From assembly GCA_018524725.1 (NCBI GenBank), contig JAEUWP010000181.1, positions 1 through 35,457 on the forward strand: a stretch of DNA of 35,457 nt, given 5' to 3'. Made by a program: the position numbers and the translations under genes. The notes below the pieces were generated by a model. It did not search any database and had not been told where the DNA came from. It worked only from the letters and a program-made list of their open reading frames with translations. The stretch's first letter is position 1; every line of letters starts with the position of its first letter. Source of the stretch: Podaxis mareebaensis. Its lineage: Eukaryota; Basidiomycota; Agaricomycetes; Agaricales; Agaricaceae. Of this stretch, positions 10,090 to 21,040 are shown in pieces.

Positions 10090-11674
10090 GTGTGCTGATG
10101 GGGCAGCAAATGGATTACTATAGAATATAACAGCTAAAAGAGATAATGTGAAGTGAAATATAAAATAGTATTACCAAAAGCCACACCCTAGCAAGTTCGT
10201 GGGGGACTCTGATTCAGAAATGAAAGGGATAATAAAGTGATGCAAGATCAAAACACTCACTAGGAAGGTAAGGGTAAGAGTTGTGAAGGAGTGGGGGAAT
10301 GTGTATGTGCTTGGTGTTATCTTCGCTTGATGCAAGGACTTCTGGATATTGTCATGAGGTGGTCTTGATGATTCCCTAGTTCAAGACTGAACTAGACTGT
10401 TTGTTCTTAAATTGACAAGTCTCTGACATAGTGTCACTATGATACACAAGTACCAAAGAACTGAAGGTAGCAAGAGCGATCCCTCACTACTACCAGAAAT
10501 ATACCAACTTGTACTGATGAGTGCTCTGACCAGCAATATGCAGCTGTGATGTACTCCTAGTTAACCCTGCTAAGGCTAACTTCTGATTCTCAACTTATGG
10601 AAACTTCTGAGGGAACTACTGGGTCTTTGTTCTGGCTCTCACTAGTAGGTCACATCGACTGAAGAAAACTCCTATAAATGCTTAACTATCACTTCAATGA
10701 TTGTCAAATATACAACAACCCTCTAAGTGAAGCTCAGCAGGAATTCCCTTGCTTCACCTTGCATCATTGAGGGGATTTTTATATTATGAGCTGAGGAGTG
10801 ATTATAATCTAATGTTACAATATTCTGACTCAACAAAGGATTACATGTACAAGTACAGAGTCATATAATTTATAATCTACATTATTCTCTGCCCAATAGG
10901 GTGTTCTGGTGGTGAACATGTATGCATTTTTACTGGATGCATGGACTGACAAAGTATGCATGTATGATATTTATCAGTTCTCACTAACCAGGTCTACTGT
11001 GTGTGTAATACCATTTGTCATTATTGACTCAATAGTATTATGAATCTTCATTCTCCACATTTCTTGCTAAGCTGATTTGAATCACTGACTGTTAATGAGT
11101 CACATGGTTTTGGCATCTCACGAGGTCAATGAATCACTTCTACTGAGATGATGCATCAATCCCTTAGTGGAGTAGTTCTCTCTTCTGACTTGGACTTCAT
11201 CTGCTGAGGTCATAGCTGAGCTAGGTCTTTGGTGTATAGTGGCAGCTAAGCATACTACTGAATGAGATAATCCCTAGTGTCACTCACGCGAGAAAGGATC
11301 CTCGCAAGGATGTGATTAATGAATAACCTTCAGTAATATAATTCTGACTTCAGTAATGATACTGAATCAATGGCATATGGATGCATCTAGTTGGTACAGT
11401 TTTCCCGATCTAGGTGCCTAGATTACACTACTGGGTTGATCCTCATGAGGTGCTGAGGTTTCTTCTAGTGTGGGTTCATAGTCTGTTATTCTAGCCATAA
11501 AACTTGATTATCTTATAACCTAGACACTGCTTTCATGGCTGAAAACAATTTAGGCTGTAACAGCACTCTGCATATCTGATGTCTATTATGCTGGCTGATT
11601 GATATGTTTAGAAGGGCGACCTGGGGTCACTTCCACAAATGGGTCTCTCCTGTGGGCTGTGAAGTAATGTTTTA
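10090..11674. other. 1.6-kb gene-free region
   Basis: No frame longer than about 60 codons exists on either strand. The sequence is AT-richer than its neighbours, with many TGA/TCA-type short repeats (for example repeated TTCAGTAAT-like and CTGAGGT-like words) and a perfect 10-bp palindrome, CCTCATGAGG, near 11448. It may be old solo-LTR or other transposon debris, but I find no terminal repeats or target duplication. Confidence 0.4.
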
Positions 11675-12622
11675 TTGAATTGGGTGAAGAACCTCAGATC
11701 CAAAGTAGAGGAGGTCGAAAAGATTGAGCAAGAAGCAAGCTCTGGATATGCTCTTTTCTGGAATCTTTCATGTGCTATTGCTCCACCTGAAGTCCTTGAA
11801 GACTTTGATGGCTATCTGAAAGAACTTGGCATCAAATGCGTGGATGGTGCCAGGATGATGAAGCACAATGTTGAAACAGGTGAAGGTGACTACACTATAT
11901 CTATCCCTGGACATGAATTCACTTTTTGTGGTGCCCAGCTTGTGCCACCAATGGGAGCCTGCACTGAGAATTATTGTCAGTAAGTGCTTCTGCTTATCAG
12001 AAGATTGGACATTGTCATTTATCTTCCTGCCTGAAACCCTAGGCACACTCACTACAAGCACCAGCCACACACATACTCAATATCCTGGTGCACAAGCTGT
12101 GAAACTGTTGAAAGTATCTCAGATAAGGATAACAGTGGACATTTTTATATCACATTGTACAGCATTTGCATCCAGGCTGCCACCAATACTTTCATTATTT
12201 GGAAACTGCGACTTTGGCATGGTACAACCCTTAACCATCAAAATCCATGTTGCAGAGATACAACACCATTTGCTACCCAAGGCATCTGCTTCATCACATC
12301 TTTGTGACTTCCAAAAGCTTGGAGGTTATATGAACAAAGGCAGATCTCACTTGAACAGGCAGAAACCATGCTGCTGGCTCATGAGCCTGCTGCTGAGGAG
12401 GACAGTTTCAGCACTGATACCAGCAAGGACCCCCAACCTGCCCATGTGTACCCAACCTTCATGCAGCCACTAAATGAGGAGCAGTGGCACCTATGGAAGT
12501 GCCTTGGAAATGATATCCCTGAACCTAGTGCACAGGTAGCCTCACACAAGGAGCTTAGGCAGTCACAACATGTGCACTGCCCCACATGGAAATTGGCTGC
12601 TGCTAGTGTAAACCCTGACTAG
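11675..12622 (+). pseudogene. Possible double-stranded beta-helix (2OG-oxygenase-like) protein, decayed
   Basis: Exon 1 (from about 11675; the 5' end is unclear because the frame opens on TTG, not ATG) carries YTISIPGHEFTFCGAQL and MGACTENYC. A donor CA|GTAAGTGC and an acceptor ending CCCTAG (intron of about 62 nt) join it in frame to HQPHTYSISW, SGHFYITLYSICIQAATN and WKLRLWHGTTL. A TGA follows ITSL, and the frame then reads on to a Glu-rich tail ending at 12622. The strand order 'HFYI..YGIRI..A.NT..W....HGT' is shared by an expanded agaricomycete family and resembles the second half of an Fe(II)/2-oxoglutarate oxygenase fold. Here SICIQ looks like an Arg-to-Cys change. A classic HxD is not evident, so activity is doubtful and the fold is inference. 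Confidence 0.5.
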
Positions 12623-12658
12623 GTAGTATGTACAGTAAGTGTATAAATTGCATTACAG

Positions 12659-12810
12659 GTCCTGTTGCAATTGAGTGTTTTGGGGTCTGCACTGCCAATG
12701 ACACAAATCACCCGATCTACTACATCAAGCATGTTTCCTGGAGGAGCTGGCAGGTAACCTGACTACTTTGGACTATAGACAAGCAACAAAACACTATGAG
12801 TGTGTGCAGG
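12659..12810 (+). pseudogene. Fragment of a second GMSSxES/YYIK-type protein
   Basis: The plus strand reads TANDTNHPIYYIKHVSWRS followed by WQVT and, after a stop, LLWTIDKQQN. The DNA is clearly related to the minus-strand sequence at about 2999-3057 (same YYIKxVSWRS block). It starts abruptly after an AG at about 12658 and lacks the upstream acidic part, so it is a terminal-exon fragment. Its nearness to the end of the previous gene gives no functional hint. Confidence 0.5.
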
Positions 12811-12855
12811 GGTACTCATGCAGGCAACCTGCCTGCAATAGGATGTCCCAAAAAC

Positions 12856-13521
12856 TGTAATCGAGGTAATCATGATGTTGTGATTCAGGGCATAGGTATA
12901 TAGGAAGGTGGGGATATCCTTGAGATACCCAGTGGCAAGTGCAAAGGATGACCTAGAAGTAGTGCAATCATATAAAATGTCTGCTTCAGCAATATGCCTC
13001 CAGAAAATTGAATGGGATACTCACAAAGATCTTCACCTGTCTCCCTGGCATCCCTTACCTGGGCATGGCACAGCAGTCTTTAATCATTCCATGTGTGTTG
13101 GCCCAGAGTGGCATGCTGCAAGAATTAGCATGGCAAAAACCTCAGCAAAGGTCAAGAGGGGTTGGAGAGCAAGACACACCAGTGTACTATTAGACAAGCA
13201 ATCAAAGTGGCTCACTTGGGAGATTGCATGATTCATGTGAGAACACCATTTAGGGGTGCCAAGGGTGCATGTAGTGTGGCTGCCCTTGGAAGTCAGATGT
13301 TCTAGTAATCAAGGTAATCGAGGCACTGTGATAGTCAGCCTTGAACTGTTGCTGATTGTTGGGGTACACAGGAAGGTGGACATGTCCTGGAGATGCCCAG
13401 TGACCCTTGTCTGTGGGAGCTTGATGGTCTTGAGTCATGAGGATGAGAGTAACACAGACAAGTGGTGAAGCTCTGGTGATGCCCAGTAGCTATAATTTTT
13501 TGGTGCCTTGGTGATACCCAA
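12856..13521 (+). repeat. Cluster of CTGG/CCAG palindromes and a ~90-bp direct repeat upstream of copy 2
   Basis: Two related stretches, 12856-12936 and 13312-13404, share TAATCGAGG near their start and AGGAAGGTGG...TCCT.GAGAT.CCCAGTG at their end. The second contains the perfect palindrome GGACATGTCC. Palindromic cores lie at 12919-12932 (CTTG/CCAG, imperfect), 13387-13400 (CTGG-AGATGC-CCAG), 13473-13486 (CTGG-TGATGC-CCAG) and 13508-13521 (TTGG-TGATAC-CCAA, a compensated variant). All are in the same orientation, opposite to the cluster at 13903-13995. No gene is visible between 12811 and 13786. Confidence 0.6.
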
Positions 13522-13902
13522 TGGCATAGTATTTACAGAGCAGGTGTGACACTTACCTTGCCATATACCATAGAATGGACAAGGTGGTTTGGCATCCAGA
13601 GGAATGGATGAGGAGAAGTGGATGAGAGGAGATGGCAGAAGTGCGATGGAAGCACATGAGGAAGCTATGATTCCATAAGCCACAAAAAGAAACATTGATC
13701 TGATCACACTTATGCTTGGTGCCCAGTGTCTTTTCTTTGTTCAACCCAAGTTCAACTGCCATCTATTGTTTTAGCAGCCCCACACTGTGGGCTATGCTCA
13801 AGGTAAGTTCAACATGACATTCAACCAGAGCCCTGCTGACTTCTGCCTCAATAGCCACACCTCCTGTCTCACCAAGCACACTCCAATCCTCCTTCAATTC
13901 TG

Positions 13903-13995
13903 CTGGGTATCTCCAGAGAATCCAATTATTGTAGTTACTGGGCATCACCAGAACTACTTTTCCTCCTCTACAACTACACTACTGGGCATCACCAG
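13903..13995 (+). repeat. Three CTGG/CCAG palindromes just 5' of copy 2
   Basis: Cores are at 13903-13916 (CTGG-GTATCT-CCAG), 13938-13951 (CTGG-GCATCA-CCAG) and 13982-13995 (CTGG-GCATCA-CCAG). Their orientation is the reverse complement of the cluster at 12919-13521. The last lies about 50 bp before the proposed start of copy 2, matching the position of the related cluster before copy 1. Confidence 0.65.
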
Positions 13996-14044
13996 AGCTC
14001 CTATTTCATCCAACATATGTGTGACTGCTCTCTGTGAAATCATA

Positions 14045-16712
14045 ATGGAAGGCTGCACTTGGGTAATCAATGGCAAGGTCTACTTTTCTCCAAATAGCAA
14101 CAAGGAGGTCAAGATTCTGCCCATAGATCAGGGCCCTGTGACCTTCACTCCATGTGTTTCTAAAGCAGAAGATTTCCAGAAGCTGCATTGGTGGAGAGAG
14201 GAGACAGAATGGTTGGGATTTGTCCCATGACAACCTGTTTCTTACAGCAGCATTTGGTTTGAACCCCTCACCCACATTCCATCACATGTTCCTCACACAG
14301 CTCAAGGTGGTTTCCAGCTGCACCCTTCATTGGCAAATCAGTGGCTTGCCATGGACAAGTTGATTTGGGATGTTGCTGAAGTATTGGGCAAAGAGAATGG
14401 ATTAGTGTATAAATGCCCCTTTTTTCCTTACCAGTGGAAATATAGCAAAGTTCACCTCACCACAGAAGATGTGATGCATCATATAGAAGCTGGAAGAGAT
14501 TGGTTTGCGATATGGATTGGCCTGCTCTACTGGATGACAAAGAAGACTCCAGAGGGCAAAGCATTCATCGAGGGCTTGACTCCACACTGGTTCACACAGG
14601 TGGTCAAATTCAATAAGAACCAGGCTGCCCTAGACAACTTATGGACTGCATCATTGCTCCAACATTTCTGGAAGACCAAGTGCATTGGCCTCTGGCTTCA
14701 AAATCCAAATGATGTTTCAGACCAACCACCTGCTGAGTGGTTTGTCATGCAGTCAGTGCCAATCTGGTACTGGTGGGGGGCAAAGGAAAATGTGGACTTA
14801 CATCAGCACTGGGACTTTGGTTTGATACCACCATCCCCAGAACATCTTCAAAATGCAACAACTTGGATCACACTATTGCCTGTTTCCAACACCACCTCAT
14901 CACATGAATATTGGTCAATTGACAGCATGGCTGGATTTGAGCACTTCAAGGATGACACAGAGTTCCTCACTCCATTGAGCCCTCCTCAATCCAGTGTGGA
15001 GCTGCCAAGACCCACAAGTCCTCTTCAGTGCAGTGTAGACAAGCCAGTCATGGTTCACACTGACATGATGCTACCATTCAGGTCAGGCTGCACATTTTGG
15101 GAACCATTTTTGAAGAAGCAAGAGGCAGCTCACAAGTGGATGTGCAAGTGAGAGACAGAGGCTGAATGGCAGAGATGAGAGAATTGAGAAAGGAATCCAC
15201 CTATGATATCTGTGCCCATCTACGTCTGGGACTGGGACTTCAATGACCCCACCAAATTCATGTGAGAAGCTGTTCATAAGGACAAAAGGGATGACATGCT
15301 ACAAGAATACAGCACTGCTCAGAAATGATATGATGCATTCTACAATGAATGGGATTGCTGTCATGAGTGGGGAAAAGATCGAGAAGACACCCCCAATGAG
15401 GATGAGGACAATGACCCTGTTCAAGAAGTCAAAATGTCACCTAGGCTGATGTCAGATGGGGATGACTCTGGGACTAATGACCTCCTCTGTTCCTTTGACT
15501 TTCCCAAACCCAGTCAGAACTTTAGTGTGGAATGGATAAGATATCAAGTGCTAGAGATCCTCTTGAAGCATTTCAGATTTGTTCCACCAGTCCCACTTCT
15601 GACATCCTTCAATGCCTTCACATCAGATTCTGACAAGAAGTTGCTCATTGCTGTTCTTGGTATTTGTGGTGTGGAGATCTCCAACATATTTTTCAAAACT
15701 CCCCTCAGCAAATTATGCTTGGTCTTTCTGAGAGCTTTCACTGGGAACAATGAAAAATCTCCAGAACCAGACTTGTGGGACCTTTCTCCAGACAATCAGC
15801 AGACCCTGCATTTCACTAGGCATCTCAATGCCATTCAGACTGTCAAAAGTGGGAATGCCATCCTCTACATGTTCAATTTTGGCCCTTCAAGCACAGTTCT
15901 GTGGAAGCTAGCAGTTGTGTCTCCCTTGATGGCATTGTACATATGCCACCTGGATGATAACATGACTGAGGAGGATGTTGCATTGGACCTCATGCAAAGT
16001 GGAATGCCTTTCCACACCCTCCAGTGCCATGATTCTCTGGGGAGTGCTCCAAGTGAAAAGCCTGTTGTGTTGGTTGTACCGATGGAACTTTCAGGCCATG
16101 TTTTTGATAAAAGGGATCATGAATTCTATCGAAAACAATGTCAATCCATCCTTTCCCTTCAACACTCTTGTGCAGCTTTACTCTGAGGTGGATATGCTTG
16201 GCAGGTGGCTGTGGATCACATGAGCCCTGCTGAAGCAGTTTGAGGGCCATAGGGCATCCACAGCAGCCCAGATCATATGTTCACTGCAAAAGACAGCAAT
16301 GGGGTGACCTATGTAGATGATAACCTGACTGATGATGAACTTGAGATACTTAGTGGAGTTTATAAGATGTTTACAGGTGGGTATGAACACATCTACATTG
16401 ACTTCAAACTTTTAAACAAATTTTTCAACAGGAACTGGCTCACAAACTCTGAAACTGTCATGGTATCCATTGCCATGGACATTTGAAGGCAGTGGGGAGG
16501 ATTTTGGGCACTGGACACCACATAATGAGCTGATGTGGACCAAGTGCAATGCATCTATTTTGAATCCAAATGTCATCAACAATTTGCAATCACCTCTCGA
16601 CATGACAGATTGGCAAGCCAAGTTATGAGGGTTCAGTGATACCAGATGGGCAATGAAACATCTCGAGAAATGGTCGAAGGAGGTACTGGAGGAACATGTT
16701 GGTCACATCTAG
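14045..16712 (+). pseudogene. Copy 2 of an ~880-residue unknown protein family (decayed sister of 28672-31361)
   Basis: One frame is readable from ATG 14045 to 16376. It then crosses intron 16377-16431 (55 nt) and continues to TAG 16710-16712. It aligns collinearly with copy 1: VYFSPNS/VFFSPNS, LGKENGL, GRDWFAIWIGLLYWMTKK, HWFTQVVKF, PSPEHLQNATTWI, VPIYVWDWDFNDPTKF, NLTDDELEIL before the intron, and LKLSWYPLPWTFEGSGE after it. In-frame breaks are TGA at 14228, 15149, 15176, 15185, 15263, 15326, 16184, 16241 and 16626 and TAG at 16250, with no frameshift. At 15149, 15176 and 16184 copy 1 has Arg. The strand is nearly CpG-free. No known domain is recognised. The Trp-rich blocks and the VWDWDF motif are the family's hallmarks. 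Confidence 0.75.
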
Positions 16713-17176
16713 GCATTTTTGTTCACAATGTTGTATCTAACTTTTTGTTTTGTGTGCATGTATTTTTTTCTTTTGCCTGCTTTATGTATATACAATTTTT
16801 CAATACTACTTGCTATCTTGTCAAAGTAGCACTTGAGTGAAGTCCTGGCATATGATGTTCAGGGCCTTTGATGTAAATTTGAGGTGTTCTCCCATAGTGG
16901 GTATGAACTGTGGGCAAGTGTGTGTTTGCATATTGATGCTCATGTCATTGCCCAACATTCCAAAACCAGACACTTCTCCAGCAACTCCTTAGATACTCAC
17001 CACTACTGGTTCCAGAACTGCCAGCACTAGGACATCAGGCCCAAACACCATTGGGCCCAGTACAAGTGCTGGTGGACTCAGTTCACCATCATTCAGGATG
17101 TCAGAATTTGGTGCATTGAATAAGCAGCAGCAGACTGCATGCAGTGGAAGTTTGGGTGGGCATGGGGCATTGTGTT
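16713..17176 (+). other. Spacer with a Ser/Thr/Pro-rich reading frame remnant
   Basis: From ATG 16936 a frame reads a Pro/Ser/Thr-rich leader with one TAG (after SPATP), then GPNTIGPSTSAGGLSSPS and NKQQQTACSGSLGGHG. It loses its character near 17170, where base composition changes from CpG-poor to CpG-containing. It could be the start of a gene interrupted by the element that begins there. 16713-16935 shows nothing. Confidence 0.3.
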
Positions 17177-17998
17177 ATGAACCAGCCTGGTACCTCCCAC
17201 TGCAACATTATTTATCATGCATTAGTCCACGAGCTTGGACTCCCCAACGCCTCTCGTTCCACCACCCAAGATACAGGTACACCAGCTGAAGACTCAACTC
17301 ACTATTGTAATGAAGCTTTCACTAACTGTTGCCTTCCTGGCCACGCCTCCCTCTTCTCTGAAGATTGGCCAACGCCTGGACCCATCTTCTATGAGACTGA
17401 CTGCATGATGACAGAGATATTATGCATCACTTGGGAAAACGCTCCCTTCACTCATGTCTTCGATCTTGATGGGCTATACATTCAGACAATCCACAATAAC
17501 TTCAACTCCACCTGGGCCCATGGTTGGAAGATGATCCCCTATGCCGGAGAACCCATTGTATTCCTCCACCCCTACATGATGTATCCGCCCAAGGTCATCC
17601 CACATATAATCAAATACAAAGTCGCCCATGGATTCTACTTTCAAGAAGTAGAAGTCTACCATGTCGATCCTAACTCCGACAAGCCTCCAGCCATTCCCCC
17701 CCATTGTACTCAGCTTCCACCCCTCCGCAGTGTCAACTCCAACATTCCTGGTATTGATGAGTCAAATCCCGAAGAACCCATCAGTGATCCTCCTCCATAT
17801 CCATCGCCATACATCACTGCTGACATATCATCATCATCATCATCATCCCCACACCGCAGCCTCATCTTCCTCCATGAAGATTCCCCTGACTCACTACCTT
17901 CAGTAGGGAATTTCCCCGTTCCTAGTTCAGCTTCGTCTCCCAACTCCTACTCTTCTGACTCTTCTAATGGACATCTTCACCCTAATATGGACCTGTAA
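17177..17998 (+). CDS. 273-residue protein, function unknown
   Basis: An unbroken frame runs from ATG 17177 to TAA 17996-17998. The first two thirds are globular-looking (THVFDLDGLYIQTIHNNFN, PIVFLHPYMMYPPKVIPHI). The last third is Pro/Ser-rich and acidic (EEPISDPPPYPSPY, a Ser run encoded by a TCA repeat at about 17826-17848, then SSDSSNGHLHPNMDL). No family is recognised, and there is no signal peptide or membrane helix. Its C-rich, CpG-containing base use differs from the CpG-poor block just upstream and resembles the retrotransposon block downstream, so it may belong to a retroelement rather than to a host gene. Confidence 0.45.
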   Translation: MNQPGTSHCNIIYHALVHELGLPNASRSTTQDTGTPAEDSTHYCNEAFTNCCLPGHASLFSEDWPTPGPIFYETDCMMTEILCITWENAPFTHVFDLDGLYIQTIHNNFNSTWAHGWKMIPYAGEPIVFLHPYMMYPPKVIPHIIKYKVAHGFYFQEVEVYHVDPNSDKPPAIPPHCTQLPPLRSVNSNIPGIDESNPEEPISDPPPYPSPYITADISSSSSSSPHRSLIFLHEDSPDSLPSVGNFPVPSSASSPNSYSSDSSNGHLHPNMDL

Positions 17999-18700
17999 TA
18001 TAACCCAGTAAATAGTTTCCTTTCTACCTTGTTACAGACATTCATCTAGTATCCCTGTATTCCACCCGGACTCTGCCTTGTATGATTTCCCTAGTTAGTT
18101 AGTTTCTTTTCTTGTCCAGTCTCTATTTTTGTCTCTGTTCCTATTCTTGTCTCATTCTATTCTTGTCTCACTCTGCTCTGTAGTTATGCTTCTATTGACT
18201 CTCAGACTCATAGCTCTACTTCATCATAGTTACCAGAATCGGACCCTAGAAGTAAAGCTTAAATAGCCACTCATGTACTGGAAGCACAAGCTTCCTATAT
18301 TCTCAAATCTCAAGTTATTGTTCATCTTTAACTTCTGATTGATGTTAGCTCACAATCAGTGTGGTAGTAAACTCTCTATTGGTCATATTCTCAACTGATA
18401 GAAGTTCAACCTCTTGAGTGTACTTAACTGGACACTTGCCTCGCCACCTACTTACTATGATCCTTCTTGCTAGATCCTAGCACCTCTGCAAACCATCTAG
18501 TAAGATAGCCGCCCCCTAGCAAAGCTTAGGTGACCAGTGATAAGGACCAGCCTAACATTATATAGGAAGCTTCCCTCGGTGACCCTCATGTCCATTGTAA
18601 GCAACTAGTAGACACATGATATCTCTAGGGTGATACAGGCCCTAATCCCATCACGGACCTAGCCAACACTAGACTGGATCTGCGAGTAGACCGCAAATCT
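17999..18700 (+). other. Pyrimidine-rich leader, possible 5' LTR or untranslated region of the Gypsy element
   Basis: There is no gene here. 18080-18180 contains TAGTTAGTTAG and repeated TTCTTGTCTCA-like words. 18240-18560 is mixed sequence with TATATAG near 18561. This is where a 5' LTR, primer-binding site and leader would lie. However, I found no matching copy downstream of 25456 and no clear tRNA-complementary site, so LTR borders are not called. Confidence 0.35.
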
Positions 18701-21002
18701 ATGTCAGGAGATATGCCTGAACATGGTGATCAGGATAGCAACCTAGATCTTAAAGGCCCACAGATTGGAGAGAGGAAACCGCTCTGTCTAAAGCAATTTA
18801 GACAGATTGTAGGAACCTTGGCGAACCCGGAAAACAACTGCGACCTACTCTGGACCGATAACAAAGGGCAGAGCCAATCCTTGAACACCTGGATAACCAG
18901 CCATTATCTTGGACAACAAGTAAAGGAGAAAAGCACCCACATCAAGCACTAGATCAGCTGTGGGAGACAATAGCCGTGCCGTGGAATAACTCTAAGCCAT
19001 GTACAAAGAAGGAGTATCCGATTGAAGGGTAACCAGAAAGGAAAGATAGACCCCTAGCACAAGCGTGGATTTTGTGCACTACAGAAATCATCCACCATCC
19101 AGAAGCACAACTGGATTTGAGAAAGATTAAAGCCATACTGCAAGAAGTCCCAGAGATACTCGAAATCAAGATAGGATTTCATCCAAGCTAGTCAGCAACC
19201 ACCCTACGACACCTTCCTCACCACGGATTCTTCAATGCCACCCTGTTCTCAGGAAAAGGAAAACAACAAGCTCAAACCGAGCCCGATCCTGACCAATCTA
19301 CCTCCTCACGATCCCAAAAATCCAAACAACCCTGACAACACCAACCAACCCCACCCTCAGATCCTGCACTTTGGCTTTGTACCCGCTCACTGGAGCAAAC
19401 CCTGTATTTACCACCCCTGCCTGTCCAATGTGCCAAATCCTTTCATGACACTCCTCCCCCCATCAAACCCTCAACCAGCACCACAGCAGGACTTATCAGA
19501 CAAGCTTCTCTTGGAGAGTGCTCTGAGTGAATTAGCCAAGCAGTTATGACACTGGAACAATCTACCCAGCCAAACCCCCTCCTTCAACACAGAGGAGATC
19601 CTGAGCATGTTGACACCGAGTCAGAACACTCATACCACTCAGGAAGCCAGCAGTCAGAATCCCCTGAAGAACCAACACTCCACCCACTCATCCTCACCCA
19701 AGAGCAACAGAATTGGTATGACTCATTCCCACCAGAACAGCAACTCTACATCCGAACCACCTCACCCACCGATCGAGAAGACATCCTCAACAATCTCATC
19801 AACACATATGGACCAGACCCCTACAATCTGACTACCCTGTATTCCAATTCAACCTCCAGAGCCCAATCACCTCAGCCAGTACATTCCACCATGTCAAACA
19901 CACGCGATCCAAAGGTCGAGAAACCTGAGCCATTCTATGGAGACCCCTCTGACTACCCATGATGGAAAAGAGACCTACAAATTTACTATGCATGCCAACC
20001 AACCAATCTCTCCTCCAACTCTGCTAAGATCATGTTCACCCTCCTCAACATGCAAGGACCAGCCACCACATGGAAGGAAGCCTATGTCACCTCCCATACC
20101 ACCAGAACACCTTTAATACAACACAAACCCTGGCACAATTCTTCACCGAGTTGGACAACTCATTTAAACAAGCCTCTACCACTGTTGTCAGTATCAACCG
20201 CCTTACACACCTCAAACAGAACAGCAGACCAATCGAAGAATACATCAACCAGTTCAAGAGCCTATGCACCTCAGCAGGCATTAGTCATAATGAGACCAAA
20301 GTCGCATTATTCCTTAAAGGACTGGACCCATATTACCACAAAGGTGTCATTAACCAAAGCCCTGCCAAAAATGACCCTGAAGCTGTCTACACAGCAGCCC
20401 ACCACACAGGAGGACTGGCATACTTTCAATCATTTACTGATCACCCGAGAAATTCGTACCAACACTACTTGAACTCCCATCACAAGAAACATTCAAAATC
20501 TCATATTTCAAGCAAAGGCTACAACTTCCGAGTGTATACACCATCTCAAACAACTTGTAACCCCCCAGGATATGGTCCCATGGACATTGACAACATCCTC
20601 ACAAACGAGCTCAATAATATTGATGGAACAGATAGCGAATCTGAACAGTCATCAGAAGAAGACTCTTCAGAAGTATCATCTGATGATGACTACTACTCAA
20701 GTGAACAAGTTAATCAAATCATCGAAGCAAGAATCGAGGCTGAGCTTAACAACCTTCTACCCCAAGAACTCTGCGAACTCAGAAGCAAAGGTCTATGTTT
20801 CATCTGCAAGACCAGAAAGCACTACACATGATCATGCCCCCTCAACAAGTGAAGATCAAAGAACCGAGCCTCCTATTCCCAAAATAGACACAGAAAACAA
20901 TTCCAAAGACATCGAAAATCAAGACTCAACAACATTGAAGAAGAATCAAGCGACGAAGAAGACCCAAAAGGGAAAGGAAAGGATTTTACCAGAAGGGACT
21001 AG
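18701..21002 (+). pseudogene. Gag polyprotein of the Gypsy element, frameshifted and interrupted
   Basis: The N-terminal part is uncertain. A frame from 18701 seems to pass by a 1-nt shift near 18930 into the frame that continues through TGA at 19333 and 19528 (and a TAA at 19030 and TAG near 19189) into the clear gag body from 19546. TGA 19960 follows EPFYGDPSDYP. Near 20100 the frame shifts, and the capsid-like block continues as NRLTHLKQNSRPIEEYINQF and ALFLKGLDPYYHKGV. An acidic stretch (about 20630-20705) precedes a CX2CX4HX4C zinc knuckle at about 20796-20840, with TGA 20829 inside it at an expected basic position. TGA 20850 follows. The frame must move by -1 near 20990 to reach pol, which could be programmed or a mutation. 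Confidence 0.8.
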
Positions 21003-21040
21003 CCAGCATCGCATCTAGTTCCAACAACTCGCAAATCACA

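Noticed and set aside
12908..13231. 107-codon plus-strand frame
   Set aside because: It overlaps the repeat cluster and has no protein-like pattern or family resemblance.
18001..18700. 5' LTR of the Gypsy element
   Set aside because: No matching 3' copy and no convincing primer-binding site were found by eye, so LTR borders are not called.
19235..19549. A 104-codon frame whose TGA overlaps the gag-frame ATG (ATGA), suggesting translational coupling
   Set aside because: The gag frame itself remains readable upstream of 19546 through TGA codons of the CGA type (19333, 19528), with protein-like content, so the overlap is most likely accidental.
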